DNA of 64,000 nt from Pyxidicoccus parkwaysis (GTDB lineage Bacteria; Myxococcota; Myxococcia; Myxococcales; Myxococcaceae). The translations under genes and the position numbers were made by a program. Under the pieces are notes generated by a model. That model had not been told where the DNA came from, did no database searches, and was given only the letters and a program-made list of their open reading frames with translations. Numbering within the stretch: position 1 is the first letter of the stretch; each line of letters opens with the position of its first letter. The stretch covers positions 2,594,001-2,658,000 of the forward strand of contig NZ_CP071090.1 of the NCBI RefSeq assembly GCF_017301735.1, in the 5' to 3' direction. Positions 55,601-63,654 of this stretch are shown here, one piece after another.

Positions 55601-58600
55601 CGCCTTGAGCTGGATGAGCCCGCCGCCCGCGACACCTGCCGCGTGGATGACGCCATGGAGCGCTCCGAAGCGCTCCCGGGCCTCCGCGAGGACTTCCCGC
55701 ATCGCCTCGAGGTCGGTCACATCCGCGCGCCGCACCCAGACCTCCGCGCCCCGCTCCTCGAGCCGCTGGACGGCGAGGATTCTCCGGCGCGTGTCCTCCT
55801 GGCCCGAAGCCTCCAGCAGCCGGGGCCACTCCTCACGCGGGGGAAGCGCCGTGCGGCTGGTGAGCACGAGCCGGGCCTGGACCCGCGACGCGAGGGCCTC
55901 GGCGAGCGCGAGCCCCATGCCTCCGAAGCCGCCCGTGATGAGGTAGACGCCGCGCTCGCGCAGCGGGGGCGTGGCGCCGTCCTCGAGGCGCAGCGAGTCG
56001 AACTCCTGCACCCAGCGCTTGTGGCCCCGCCAGGCGACCACGGGCTCCTCGGACGCGGAGGCCACCTCCGTGGCGAGCAGCTCGACGAGCCTCCCGGAAA
56101 CAGGGCCGCCCGAGGGAGGCAGGGCGACATCCACGCTCCGGCAGCGCACGCTGGGGTACTCGCGGGGGATGACGCGGACCGGCCCCAGCGCCGCCGCCTG
56201 CTCGGGCCACACCAGGTCTCCTCCGGTGACTTCCTGCATGCCGTTGGTCACGACCACCAGGTGCACGGGCTTCTCGAAGCCCTGGCTCCCGAGCGCCTGC
56301 GCCAGGAAGAGCAGGCTGTAGAATGAGCGCGAGAGGACGTCCTCGGACGAGGCGCCGGAGGCCTCCGGAGTCAGGCCGAAGAGGTGCACGAGCCGCTCCG
56401 GGGCACGTCCCTCGGTGCGCAGCTCCGAGAGCAGCGCGGTGTAGCCCTCGCGCGTGGGAGCCAGCTCGAAGGTGTCCGCGCCCGTGCGCCGGAAGGTCCG
56501 TCCCAGCCGGGCCTCGACCACCTCGCCTCCCTGCTGCCGCAGCCGCTCGGCGAGGCGCGCTCCGAGCCCCGTCTCATCGCGGAGCACCAGCCAGGTCGTG
56601 CGCTTCGCTCCAGCCTCCGAGGGCCTCGGCACGGTCAGGGGGACGGACTCCTTCCACACCGGCACGTAGAACCAGCTCGCGAGGTCCGTCCGCTTCTCCA
56701 GGGTGCCCGGCCGGGCCTCCGGACCGAGGGGAGCGGCGCGCAGCTCGACCCAGTGGCGCTGGCGCTCGAAGGGATAGGTGGGCAGCGGCTGCCGGTGACG
56801 TTGCTCCCCGGCGAAGAGGCCCGGAGTCTCCACTCCGTGCAGCCAGAGCTGTCCCACGGTGCGCAGCAGATGCTCCACGTCCGAGGTGCGCGCCTCGTCG
56901 GGAGCGGGCAGGCAGGACACCACGGTCTGCCCTGGCTTCTTGCGCGGGTGCCACCGTGCCAGCGTGCGCAGCGCCCGCCCCGGGCCCACCTCGAGCAGGA
57001 CGCTCTCTGCCTCCTTCAGCAGTTCCTCCAGACCCTCGGCGAAGCGCACGGGCCGGCGCAGGTGCTCGGCCCAGTAGCCCGGGTCCATGGCCTGCTCCGG
57101 AGTAATCCACGTCCCCGTCAGGCCGGAGAGGAAGCGCAGCCGGGGCGCATGGCGCTTCACCTTCGCCACCGCCTCACGGAAGGGCGCCACCGCGGAGTCC
57201 ATCCGCGCGCAGTGGAAGGCATGTGAGGTGCGCAACCGCCGGCACGTCACAGACTGCTCCGCGAGCCGCCGCTCCAGCGCATCGATGGCCTCGGTGGAGC
57301 CCGCGGCCACGCACGAGGACGGGCCATTCACCGCGGCAATCTCCAGCTCCGCATCGAGCAGCGGCAGGAGCTCGCGCTCGGGGAGCTGCACCGAGAGCAT
57401 CGCCCCCGGCGGGCAGGCCTGGAGCAGGCGGCCCCGGAGCGCGACGAGGTCCAGCGCGTCCTCCAGCGAGAACACCCCGGCGAGGCACGCGGCGACGAGC
57501 TCGCCCACGCTGTGGCCAATCATCGCGCCCGGCTGCAGGCCCCAGGACTGGAGCAGCCGCGCCAGCGCGTACTCGACGACGAAGAGGGCCGGCTGCGTGA
57601 GGGCCGTCTGCTCCAGCTTCCTGGCCGCGTGGGCGTCCTCCCGGTCGGCCGGGAAGAGCACCGGCCGCAGGTTCAGGTCATGGCGCGATTCCAGGTGTTC
57701 GAGGCACTGTTCCAGCTCCTCGCGGAAGATGGCCTCGGAGGCATGGAGGTCCGCCGCCATCGCCGGGTGCTGGGAGCCCTGCCCGGGGAACATGAACACC
57801 AGGGGCCGGCGCACGGACTCCTGCACGCGCGAGAGGACCCGCAGCGGATGCAGGCTCGCGAGCACCTCAGCGGCGTCCGCGGTGTCGCGGCACACCACGA
57901 ACCGGCGGTGGTCGAAGGTTCGCCGGCCCACGCTCAGCGTGTACGCCACGTCCGCCAGGGGGAGGGTGGGGTGCTGCTTGAGGTGCTCGGCGAGTCGGGC
58001 CGTCATCGCCTCCAGCGCAGCGTCCGAGCGGGCCGACAGGCGCAGGAGCTGGAAGGGCCGGGAGGCGCCCGAGGGGCCTCGAGCCGGAGCCTCCTCGAGC
58101 ACCACGTGCGCGTTGGTTCCGCCGAGGCCGAAGGCGCTCACTCCCGCGCGCCTCGGCGCGGGCCCCTCCCAGTCACGCGAGCGCGCGTTGACGAAGAAGG
58201 GGCTGTTGTCGAGGTCGAGCTCGGGGTTGGGCGTCTCGAAGTGCAGGCTCGGCGGGAGGTGCCGGTGTTCGAGCGCCAGGGTGGTCTTGATGAGTCCGGC
58301 GATGCCAGCCGCGGTGTCCAGGTGCCCGAGGTTGCTCTTCACCGAGCCGAGCGCGCAGAAGCTCCGGCGTGTCGTGCGGCGGCGGAAGGCCTGGGTCAGC
58401 GCCTGGAGCTCGATGGGGTCGCCGATGGGCGTGCCCGTGCCGTGGGCCTCGACGTAGGAGATGGTCTCCGGGGACACGCCGGCCAGGGCCTGGGCCATGG
58501 AGATGACCTCCGCCTGCCCCTCGACGCTCGGCGCGGTGTAGCCGACCTTCGAGGCCCCATCGTTGTTGAGGGCGCCGCCACGGATGACGGCGTGGATGGT

Positions 58601-59398
58601 GTCGCCGTCGGCGAGCGCGTCCGAGAGCCGCTTGAGCAGCACCACGCCCGCCCCGCTACCGGGGACGGTGCCCTGGGCCTTCGCGTCGAAGGCGCGGCAG
58701 TGCCCGTCCGGCGAGCCGATGCCGCGCTCGTTGTAGAGGTACCCGGTCCGCTGGGGAACGGAGAGGGTGACGCCGCCGGCCAGCGCCATATCGCACTGGT
58801 GGCCCAGCAGCGCCTGGCTGGCGAGCACCACCGCGACGAGCGACGTGGAGCACGCGGTCTGCACGCTGACGCTCGGCCCCTTCAGGTCCAGCTTGTAGGC
58901 GACGCGCGTGGCCAGGTGGTCGTTCTTGTTGTGGAGGATGGTCTGGAACGCGTTGGCTGTCCCCACCAGTCGCCCGGCCGGAGCCAGATGGTGGAGCAGG
59001 TAGCCGTTGGCTCCCGCACCCGCGAAGACGCCGACGGGGCCCGGGATTGCGGACGGCTCGTACCCGGCCCGCTCGAAGGCCTCCCAGGCGCACTCCAGGA
59101 ACACGCGCTGCTGCGGGTCCGTCAGCTCGGCCTCCCGTGGCGAGAAGCCGAAGAAGCGCGCGTCGAACGACTCGATGCCCTCGACGAGGCCCCGGGCCCG
59201 GACGTACCGCGCGTCCTCCAGCTCCGACGGCTCGATGGCGGCGTGTTCCAGCTCCGCGTCGGAGAAGAAGGTGATGGACTCGACGCCCTCCTGGAGGTTG
59301 CGCCAGAACTGCTCCACTGTTTGTGCGCCGGGGAAGCGGCAGGCCATGCCGATGATGGCGATTGCTTCGGTGTCCAGGGACTGTTGCTCGCTGCTCAT
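52658..59398 (-). CDS. Hybrid PKS: KS-AT-KR-DH-PCP plus degenerate epimerase-like domain
   Basis: A 2246-residue protein. KS: TACSTS near residue 182, EAHGTGT and NLGHLDTAAG. AT: FPGQGSQ and GHSVGE near 631, with HAFH near 727, the malonyl-CoA type. KR: TGGFGGMG near 1157 and YTAAN near 1315, without an LDD motif. DH: EHRILGVPTVPG near 1397 and HPPLMD near 1558. The carrier is PCP-like (LGGDS, Ser near 1767). The last 380 residues are an epimerisation/condensation fold with HALVIDGGSW near 1950, where Ala replaces the catalytic His. The order KR before DH is unusual. The module should extend the chain by one C2 unit and reduce and dehydrate it. The start overlaps the upstream NRPS stop by 4 nt. 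Confidence 0.93.
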   Translation of the reverse strand: MSSEQQSLDTEAIAIIGMACRFPGAQTVEQFWRNLQEGVESITFFSDAELEHAAIEPSELEDARYVRARGLVEGIESFDARFFGFSPREAELTDPQQRVFLECAWEAFERAGYEPSAIPGPVGVFAGAGANGYLLHHLAPAGRLVGTANAFQTILHNKNDHLATRVAYKLDLKGPSVSVQTACSTSLVAVVLASQALLGHQCDMALAGGVTLSVPQRTGYLYNERGIGSPDGHCRAFDAKAQGTVPGSGAGVVLLKRLSDALADGDTIHAVIRGGALNNDGASKVGYTAPSVEGQAEVISMAQALAGVSPETISYVEAHGTGTPIGDPIELQALTQAFRRRTTRRSFCALGSVKSNLGHLDTAAGIAGLIKTTLALEHRHLPPSLHFETPNPELDLDNSPFFVNARSRDWEGPAPRRAGVSAFGLGGTNAHVVLEEAPARGPSGASRPFQLLRLSARSDAALEAMTARLAEHLKQHPTLPLADVAYTLSVGRRTFDHRRFVVCRDTADAAEVLASLHPLRVLSRVQESVRRPLVFMFPGQGSQHPAMAADLHASEAIFREELEQCLEHLESRHDLNLRPVLFPADREDAHAARKLEQTALTQPALFVVEYALARLLQSWGLQPGAMIGHSVGELVAACLAGVFSLEDALDLVALRGRLLQACPPGAMLSVQLPERELLPLLDAELEIAAVNGPSSCVAAGSTEAIDALERRLAEQSVTCRRLRTSHAFHCARMDSAVAPFREAVAKVKRHAPRLRFLSGLTGTWITPEQAMDPGYWAEHLRRPVRFAEGLEELLKEAESVLLEVGPGRALRTLARWHPRKKPGQTVVSCLPAPDEARTSDVEHLLRTVGQLWLHGVETPGLFAGEQRHRQPLPTYPFERQRHWVELRAAPLGPEARPGTLEKRTDLASWFYVPVWKESVPLTVPRPSEAGAKRTTWLVLRDETGLGARLAERLRQQGGEVVEARLGRTFRRTGADTFELAPTREGYTALLSELRTEGRAPERLVHLFGLTPEASGASSEDVLSRSFYSLLFLAQALGSQGFEKPVHLVVVTNGMQEVTGGDLVWPEQAAALGPVRVIPREYPSVRCRSVDVALPPSGGPVSGRLVELLATEVASASEEPVVAWRGHKRWVQEFDSLRLEDGATPPLRERGVYLITGGFGGMGLALAEALASRVQARLVLTSRTALPPREEWPRLLEASGQEDTRRRILAVQRLEERGAEVWVRRADVTDLEAMREVLAEARERFGALHGVIHAAGVAGGGLIQLKAPETAPTVLAPKVKGTQVLAAALEGTPLDFLVACSSLSSVVGRLGQVDYTAANTFLDAFLRAWQSRTGIHAVAVNWGAWDEVGMAARKGAREDEPVRQLDHPLLHRCLVDTPERLVFASDIGDPRSRWVVDEHRILGVPTVPGVAWFELVRAALAGRAQGRTLELVDTFFLFPLRVPDGETREARLILEEEGDGYRWVVRTQPRDGSGKATAHATGRARFIASRESRFLDLDAIRRRCGHTPSSFEAEYEEDLGPRWRSVRELHVGQGELLLTLEMQAEFAADFEHMLFHPPLMDRTSGMAKSFLAAHGYYLPFGYGRLCFHGPVPRRIHAHARFLEQAASDGETLAFEVALTDEQGRVLVEVERLTQKRVNDPAAELRALAAPEPEAGSRSEEPGSKREEILPHEGVAALERLLAARVMPQVVVSVRDLKATLQHTDEVVRERIAEAAAGQRTEGGLQPRPELKTAYVAPRNELERKLAGSWQEVLGIEGIGVHDDFFELGGDSVQAIQIMARGSRLGLQLNPEQFFQSSTIAQLARVLEGLLTHQGPVVGPVPLTPEQHRLLEGAPEALARTSRTLWLDLPGALEDSRLTKVLGELLSQHDALRHRFTRESAGWKQEGTPPGGEVPLLEVDLAPLPQGEHPASRRAAQERLLAMLDPSHGVLLAAARFRHGPGREDSLLLAGHALVIDGGSWNLLAGDLKEALRRKDGEGPRPKTAPFKTWAERLAETRSTETHWLSGDLTRLPLEHATKGSVREHIGSLSAEETRALQEKLTSAWRADLGEALLMGLSRALSAWTGGRAHLVDFTREARGAFEGLDCSRTVGCFDVSWPLRLEVPEGSGEVALLKSIKEQVRQLPAGAASSTSQLPRAEVGLRLLGADQALPEGLSGRSLSGGNLLELEGFLSGDQLHVRCTYDAGACREPVAERLVADVLGALRALCAEDPDTRAALTPLDFPLAGLDEAQMDTLALLLEQADQSDE

Positions 59399-62300
59399 GA
59401 CTTCTTCCCTCGTCCTGCCTTCATGAGTTGGGCCTGCTGCTGCTGGGCCTGCCGTTGCCGCCGGACACGCTCGTCGAGCTCCTCGGAGCGCGGAGCCGCC
59501 GCACCCGCGCCGCCCTGGGCGAGGTGGCGCGCGAGCGCGGCGACAGTCGGATGCTGGAAGAGCTCCACCATGGAGACGCGCCGCCCGAGGGCCGCCGAGA
59601 GCTTCTCGTGCACCCGGACCATGAGCAGCGAGTAGCCGCCGAGGTCGAAGAAGTTGCCGTGGAGGCCCACCTTCTCCACCCCGAGGGCCTCCTGCCAGAT
59701 GGCCGCGATGGTCCGCTCCAGCGGGCTCTCCGGCGCGATGTAGGGAGCGGCTTCGGGACGCGCGGTGTGCGGCTCCGGCAGGGCGCTGCGGTCGAGCTTG
59801 CCGTTGCGGTTGAGCGGCATCCGCGCCAGCGGCACCAGCACCGAGGGAACCATGTACTCGGGCAGCAGCTCCCGGAGGAAGGCGCGCACCTTGGCGGCGA
59901 GTCCTTCCTCAGCCGCCTCACGGGGCACGAAGTACGCCGCGAGGTGCGGCTCACCTGAGGCGGGCTGACGCAGCACCACGGCCGTCTCCCCGACGCCGGG
60001 GTGCCGCTGGAGGAGCTCCTCTATCTCTCCGAGCTCGATGCGGAAGCCGCGGAGCTTGACCTGATGGTCCGCGCGGCCGAGGAACTCGATGCAACCGTCC
60101 TCGCGGTAGCGGCCGAGATCTCCCGTGCGATACAGCCGCGAGCCCGGTGGGCCGAACGGGTCTGGGAGGAAGCGCTCGGCGGTGAGCGCGGGCTGCCCCA
60201 CGTAGCCGCGGGCCACGCCGGCACCGCCGATGAAGAGCTCCCCGGGCATGCCCAGGGGAACCGGGCGCAGACTCCGGTCGAGCAGGTACACGCGCATGTT
60301 GTGCAGCGGCCGGCCGATGCTCGGTCCGGAGGCGCCATCCACCTCGTACGCGGTGGCGTCCACGGTGCACTCGGTGGGGCCGTAGAGGTTGACGAAGCGC
60401 GTGCGCTCGCTCCGGGAGAGCTCCGCCCAGGTGCGTGCCTCGATGGCCTCGCCGCCCACCAGCACGCGCGCGGGCGTCAGGTCCGGCTCGCGGCCGAGTC
60501 CCCGCGCCAGCAGCGGGCCGAGCTGGGAGGGAGTGCAGTCGAGCACGTCCAGGGCGTGACGCCGTAGCCAGTCGCCCAGGCGGGCCGCGTCCGGCCGTAC
60601 CTCCTCCGGAACGATGTGAAGCTCGTGGCCCTGGAGGAGCTGGATCCACTGCTTGACCGAGGCATCGAACGCGAGCGGGGCCGCGACGCTGACGCGAAGC
60701 CCGGAAGGCAGTCCCGCGTAGACGGCCCGCTCGAGCGCCCGGGCGAGGTTGAGGACCGAGCGGTGCGGAATCATCACGCCCTTCGGCCGCCCCGTGGAGC
60801 CGGAGGTGAAGAGCACGTAGGCGAGGTTGTCCGGGCGAGCGGAGCGGGCGGGCGGAGCGGCGGGCTCGCGCGCGATGGCCTCGGCTTCGGAATCCAGGCA
60901 GACGACGCGAGCCGTCCCCGGGGGCAGCACCGGACGGAGCGAGGAGCGGGTCACCACCACCTGGACCCCAGCCTGCTCGAGGATGGACGTCAGCCGCTCC
61001 CGGGGGTTCATGGGATCCAACGGGACATAGGCGCCACCCGCGCCGAGGATGCCGAGGACTCCCACCATCATCTCCACGGAGCGCTCCAGGCAGAGTCCCA
61101 CCCGCGTCTCCGGCCCCACGCCGAGGGCGCGCAGGTATGAGGCGAGCCGCGAGGCCCTCTCGGCCAGCTCGGAGTAGGACAGCCGTTCGTCCTCGAAGAC
61201 GACGGCGGTGCGGTCGGGCGTGCGGCGCGCCTGCTCTTCGAAGAGCTCATGGATGCACCGGTCCGCGGCGTCCTCGTGCTCCGGCGGGTTGAAGCCAGCG
61301 AGCACGCGGAGCTCCTCCGCGCCCACGAGCGGCAGTGCCTCCGGCGCCTGCTCCGGGTGGGCGGTGGCTCCCGCGAGCAGCGTGTCGAACCGCTCCAGCA
61401 GTCGGCGGATGTCCTCCGCGCGGTAGCGACTGGCGTCATGGTGCAGCGACAGCGCGAGCGTGCCGTCTCCACGGAGACAGGCGAGCTCGAGATCGAACCG
61501 GGTGATGCGGGCCTCCATCCTCGTGGTGGTGAGGACGAGGCCCCCTGCATGCACCGGCTCGGGCCAGGCGAGCTCCACGAAGCCGAAGGGGAAACCTCGG
61601 GGGCTCCGGGCGAAATCGAAGTAGTCCTGCCACTCGGCGGCCTCCCGCCGGGCCTGGTCCACGTCCCGGAGAAGGTCCAGGAACGAGGCGTGTTCGAGAG
61701 GCTCGCCGCTCAGGGGCAGGGCGCGCTCGAAGAGGCCGGGGACCTCGTCGAGTCCCTCGTAGGTGCGGCCGTCATGGTGGACCGCGACGGTCCACCCGGG
61801 CTGCCCGGAGAGGCGGGAGAGGAGGAGCTGCCAGCAGGCCAGGAGGAACGTCCCGGAAGTCACTCCCGCGCTCGCGGCGGCGGCTTCCACGGCGGCCACC
61901 CGCTCGGGGGCGAGTGGCAGCAGCGTCCGCTGGAGCTCGAACGCGCGCCCGGAAGCCGAGGGGCGCTCGAAGGGGAGGGCGGCGGTGCTCAGGCGCGGGA
62001 GGTCCTGCCCGAGCCAGTGCTTGCGTCCGGCCTCGGTGTCCTCTGCTTCGAGGAGCTGGTTGAAGACCTCGGCCACGTCCGCGTACTGCGCATCCGGTGT
62101 GGGGAGGGCACTGCCCTGGAGCCGCGCGGCGTACGCCTGGCCCAGCTCGCGCGCGAGGCTCCCCAGCGTCCGGTGATCCACCGAGAGCGCGGGCAGGTGG
62201 ATGGCGAGCAGGTGCCGATGCGGAGCGAGCCGGGCGAGCCGGAACACGGGCCCGGGCCGTGCGTCGAGCTGCGCCTCCAGCTCCTCCTCGGAGGTGCTGC

Positions 62301-62598
62301 TCCCATCGAGCAGCTCGAGCACGGTGGCGGGGACCTCGCGAGGCACCTGGACGGCGGTGCCTGTCCCGGGCAGGAGGAGGTACTCCGTCCGCAGCACCTC
62401 GTGGCGCGAGAGGACGTCCGTCGCGGCCTGGGTGAGGCGCGGCACGTCCAGCGCTCCTTCGAGCAGGAGGACACAACGGGGGCGCCAGGCCTCGCCCGGC
62501 TCCGCTTGTTGGAGGGACCAGAGGTGCCGTTGCTGGGGCGAGAGCCGGAATCCGGAGGGGGGCGGCATGGCGTGCAGTTCCTCGGGGTGGTCGTTCAT
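59395..62598 (-). CDS. NRPS module with altered C domain, A (Glu-like) and PCP
   Basis: A 1067-residue NRPS. The N-terminal condensation fold (about 15-420) reads LPALSVDHRTLG near residue 138 where HHxxxDG is expected, so both histidines are missing. The adenylation domain has FTSGSTGRPKG near 601 and FDASVKQW near 645. My reading of the specificity residues is DAKDLGLVDK, close to the glutamate code DAKDLGVVDK. The PCP serine is in LGGYSLLM near 989. The C-terminus is a Gln/Arg-rich helix (RQRQAQQQQAQLMKAGRGKK) that looks like a docking tail to the PKS. It overlaps the genes on both sides by 4 nt (ATGA), so the three are tightly coupled. Confidence 0.93.
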   Translation of the reverse strand: MNDHPEELHAMPPPSGFRLSPQQRHLWSLQQAEPGEAWRPRCVLLLEGALDVPRLTQAATDVLSRHEVLRTEYLLLPGTGTAVQVPREVPATVLELLDGSSTSEEELEAQLDARPGPVFRLARLAPHRHLLAIHLPALSVDHRTLGSLARELGQAYAARLQGSALPTPDAQYADVAEVFNQLLEAEDTEAGRKHWLGQDLPRLSTAALPFERPSASGRAFELQRTLLPLAPERVAAVEAAAASAGVTSGTFLLACWQLLLSRLSGQPGWTVAVHHDGRTYEGLDEVPGLFERALPLSGEPLEHASFLDLLRDVDQARREAAEWQDYFDFARSPRGFPFGFVELAWPEPVHAGGLVLTTTRMEARITRFDLELACLRGDGTLALSLHHDASRYRAEDIRRLLERFDTLLAGATAHPEQAPEALPLVGAEELRVLAGFNPPEHEDAADRCIHELFEEQARRTPDRTAVVFEDERLSYSELAERASRLASYLRALGVGPETRVGLCLERSVEMMVGVLGILGAGGAYVPLDPMNPRERLTSILEQAGVQVVVTRSSLRPVLPPGTARVVCLDSEAEAIAREPAAPPARSARPDNLAYVLFTSGSTGRPKGVMIPHRSVLNLARALERAVYAGLPSGLRVSVAAPLAFDASVKQWIQLLQGHELHIVPEEVRPDAARLGDWLRRHALDVLDCTPSQLGPLLARGLGREPDLTPARVLVGGEAIEARTWAELSRSERTRFVNLYGPTECTVDATAYEVDGASGPSIGRPLHNMRVYLLDRSLRPVPLGMPGELFIGGAGVARGYVGQPALTAERFLPDPFGPPGSRLYRTGDLGRYREDGCIEFLGRADHQVKLRGFRIELGEIEELLQRHPGVGETAVVLRQPASGEPHLAAYFVPREAAEEGLAAKVRAFLRELLPEYMVPSVLVPLARMPLNRNGKLDRSALPEPHTARPEAAPYIAPESPLERTIAAIWQEALGVEKVGLHGNFFDLGGYSLLMVRVHEKLSAALGRRVSMVELFQHPTVAALARHLAQGGAGAAAPRSEELDERVRRQRQAQQQQAQLMKAGRGKKS

Positions 62599-63647
62599 CC
62601 CGGCTCCGTTCGAGGGACGTCGTCCCAGGAGAAGGGATGGGCGAGGGCGGCCAGGACCCGGCGCGGGCCGACGAAAGGCGCGCGGCCGTGCGCGGCCAGC
62701 AGGTTGTCGACGAGGAGCACGTCTCCTTCCCGCCAGGGGAAGCTCACCGTCTCCTCGTGGTACGCGGCGCGCAGTTGCTCGAGCACGTGGGGCTCGATGG
62801 GCGAGCCATCACCGTAATAGGTGTTGTTGGGAAGCGACTCCTCACCGAGCTCCGCGCGCAGTGCCGCGCCGACCTCGGATGGGAGTGTCGAGACGTGGAA
62901 GAACGTGGCGTGGTTGAACCACACGGGCTCGCCGGTGACGGGGTGCCTGCCCGCGGCGCGGCGGCGCTGCCGGGTCTTCAGGTGCTGGCCGTCCTTCCAT
63001 TCGAACTCGATGCCACTGCGGCGGCAGTAGTCCTCCACGGCCGCCCTGTCCTCTGTCTGGAAGGCGGTGCGCCAGGAGAGGCCGAACCGGTCGTCGAAGT
63101 TGCGGACGTACAGGTAGCCCTGCTCCTCGAAGCGGGCGCGCACGGAGGCCGGGAGTCGCTGGTAGATGCGGCGTGTGTCGGCGAGGGGCGTCTGTCCGCC
63201 CTCGCGCGCGGCCGTGACGCAGCAGAAGACGAGCCGCAGCGGGAAGGTCAGATTGTAGGACTGCTCGTTGTGCAAGAAGATGGGCTCGCTCGGAGGGTGG
63301 TCCGTCGAGGTGTAGATGTGGCCTCGCACCACGGAGCGCGGTGACGAGCGCTCTTCGTAGGCGAGCGGCTCTCCGGCGATGGCGCGGGTGACGGGCTCCA
63401 GGGCCTCGGCGGAGCGGATGTCGAAGCCGCGGAAGAGCAGGGCACCGTGGGCGTGGAGGCGGGCCTCGAGGAGCTCCTGGTGGCTTCGGGCCCACTCGGC
63501 CAGGATGACCTCCGGGAGCGCGGGCTTGACGACCAGCGGCAGACGCGAGCCGGGTTGAAGCTCCTCGAAGTGGACCGCGTCCGCTCCGGATGCGCCGAGC
63601 TCCCTCCTGCGGAGGGGCGGCAGTGGCTTCCTGCTCTTGGGCTCCAT
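62595..63647 (-). CDS. TauD/SyrP-like Fe(II)/2-oxoglutarate-dependent oxygenase
   Basis: A 350-residue non-haem iron dioxygenase of the TauD family. The iron ligands are His and Glu in FLHNEQSY (near 126) and the distal His in LLAAHGRAPF (near 318). Arg in the C-terminal GPRRVLAAL is the likely 2-oxoglutarate contact. Relatives in NRPS clusters (SyrP-like) hydroxylate PCP-bound amino acids, often Asp or Glu at the beta position. It sits between two NRPS genes and overlaps the Glu-type NRPS start by 4 nt, so beta-hydroxylation of the Glu unit is a reasonable inference. GAGGGA lies 8 nt before the ATG at 63647. The Glu in HxE makes hydroxylation more likely than halogenation. Confidence 0.9.
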   Translation of the reverse strand: MEPKSRKPLPPLRRRELGASGADAVHFEELQPGSRLPLVVKPALPEVILAEWARSHQELLEARLHAHGALLFRGFDIRSAEALEPVTRAIAGEPLAYEERSSPRSVVRGHIYTSTDHPPSEPIFLHNEQSYNLTFPLRLVFCCVTAAREGGQTPLADTRRIYQRLPASVRARFEEQGYLYVRNFDDRFGLSWRTAFQTEDRAAVEDYCRRSGIEFEWKDGQHLKTRQRRRAAGRHPVTGEPVWFNHATFFHVSTLPSEVGAALRAELGEESLPNNTYYGDGSPIEPHVLEQLRAAYHEETVSFPWREGDVLLVDNLLAAHGRAPFVGPRRVLAALAHPFSWDDVPRTEPG

Positions 63648-63654
63648 GTGCGTG

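Noticed and set aside
53330..56326. A 998-codon open frame antisense to the PKS, and similar long frames opposite the other NRPS genes and hutU
   Set aside because: These mirror the GC-rich third-position bias of the real genes and contain no recognisable domains.
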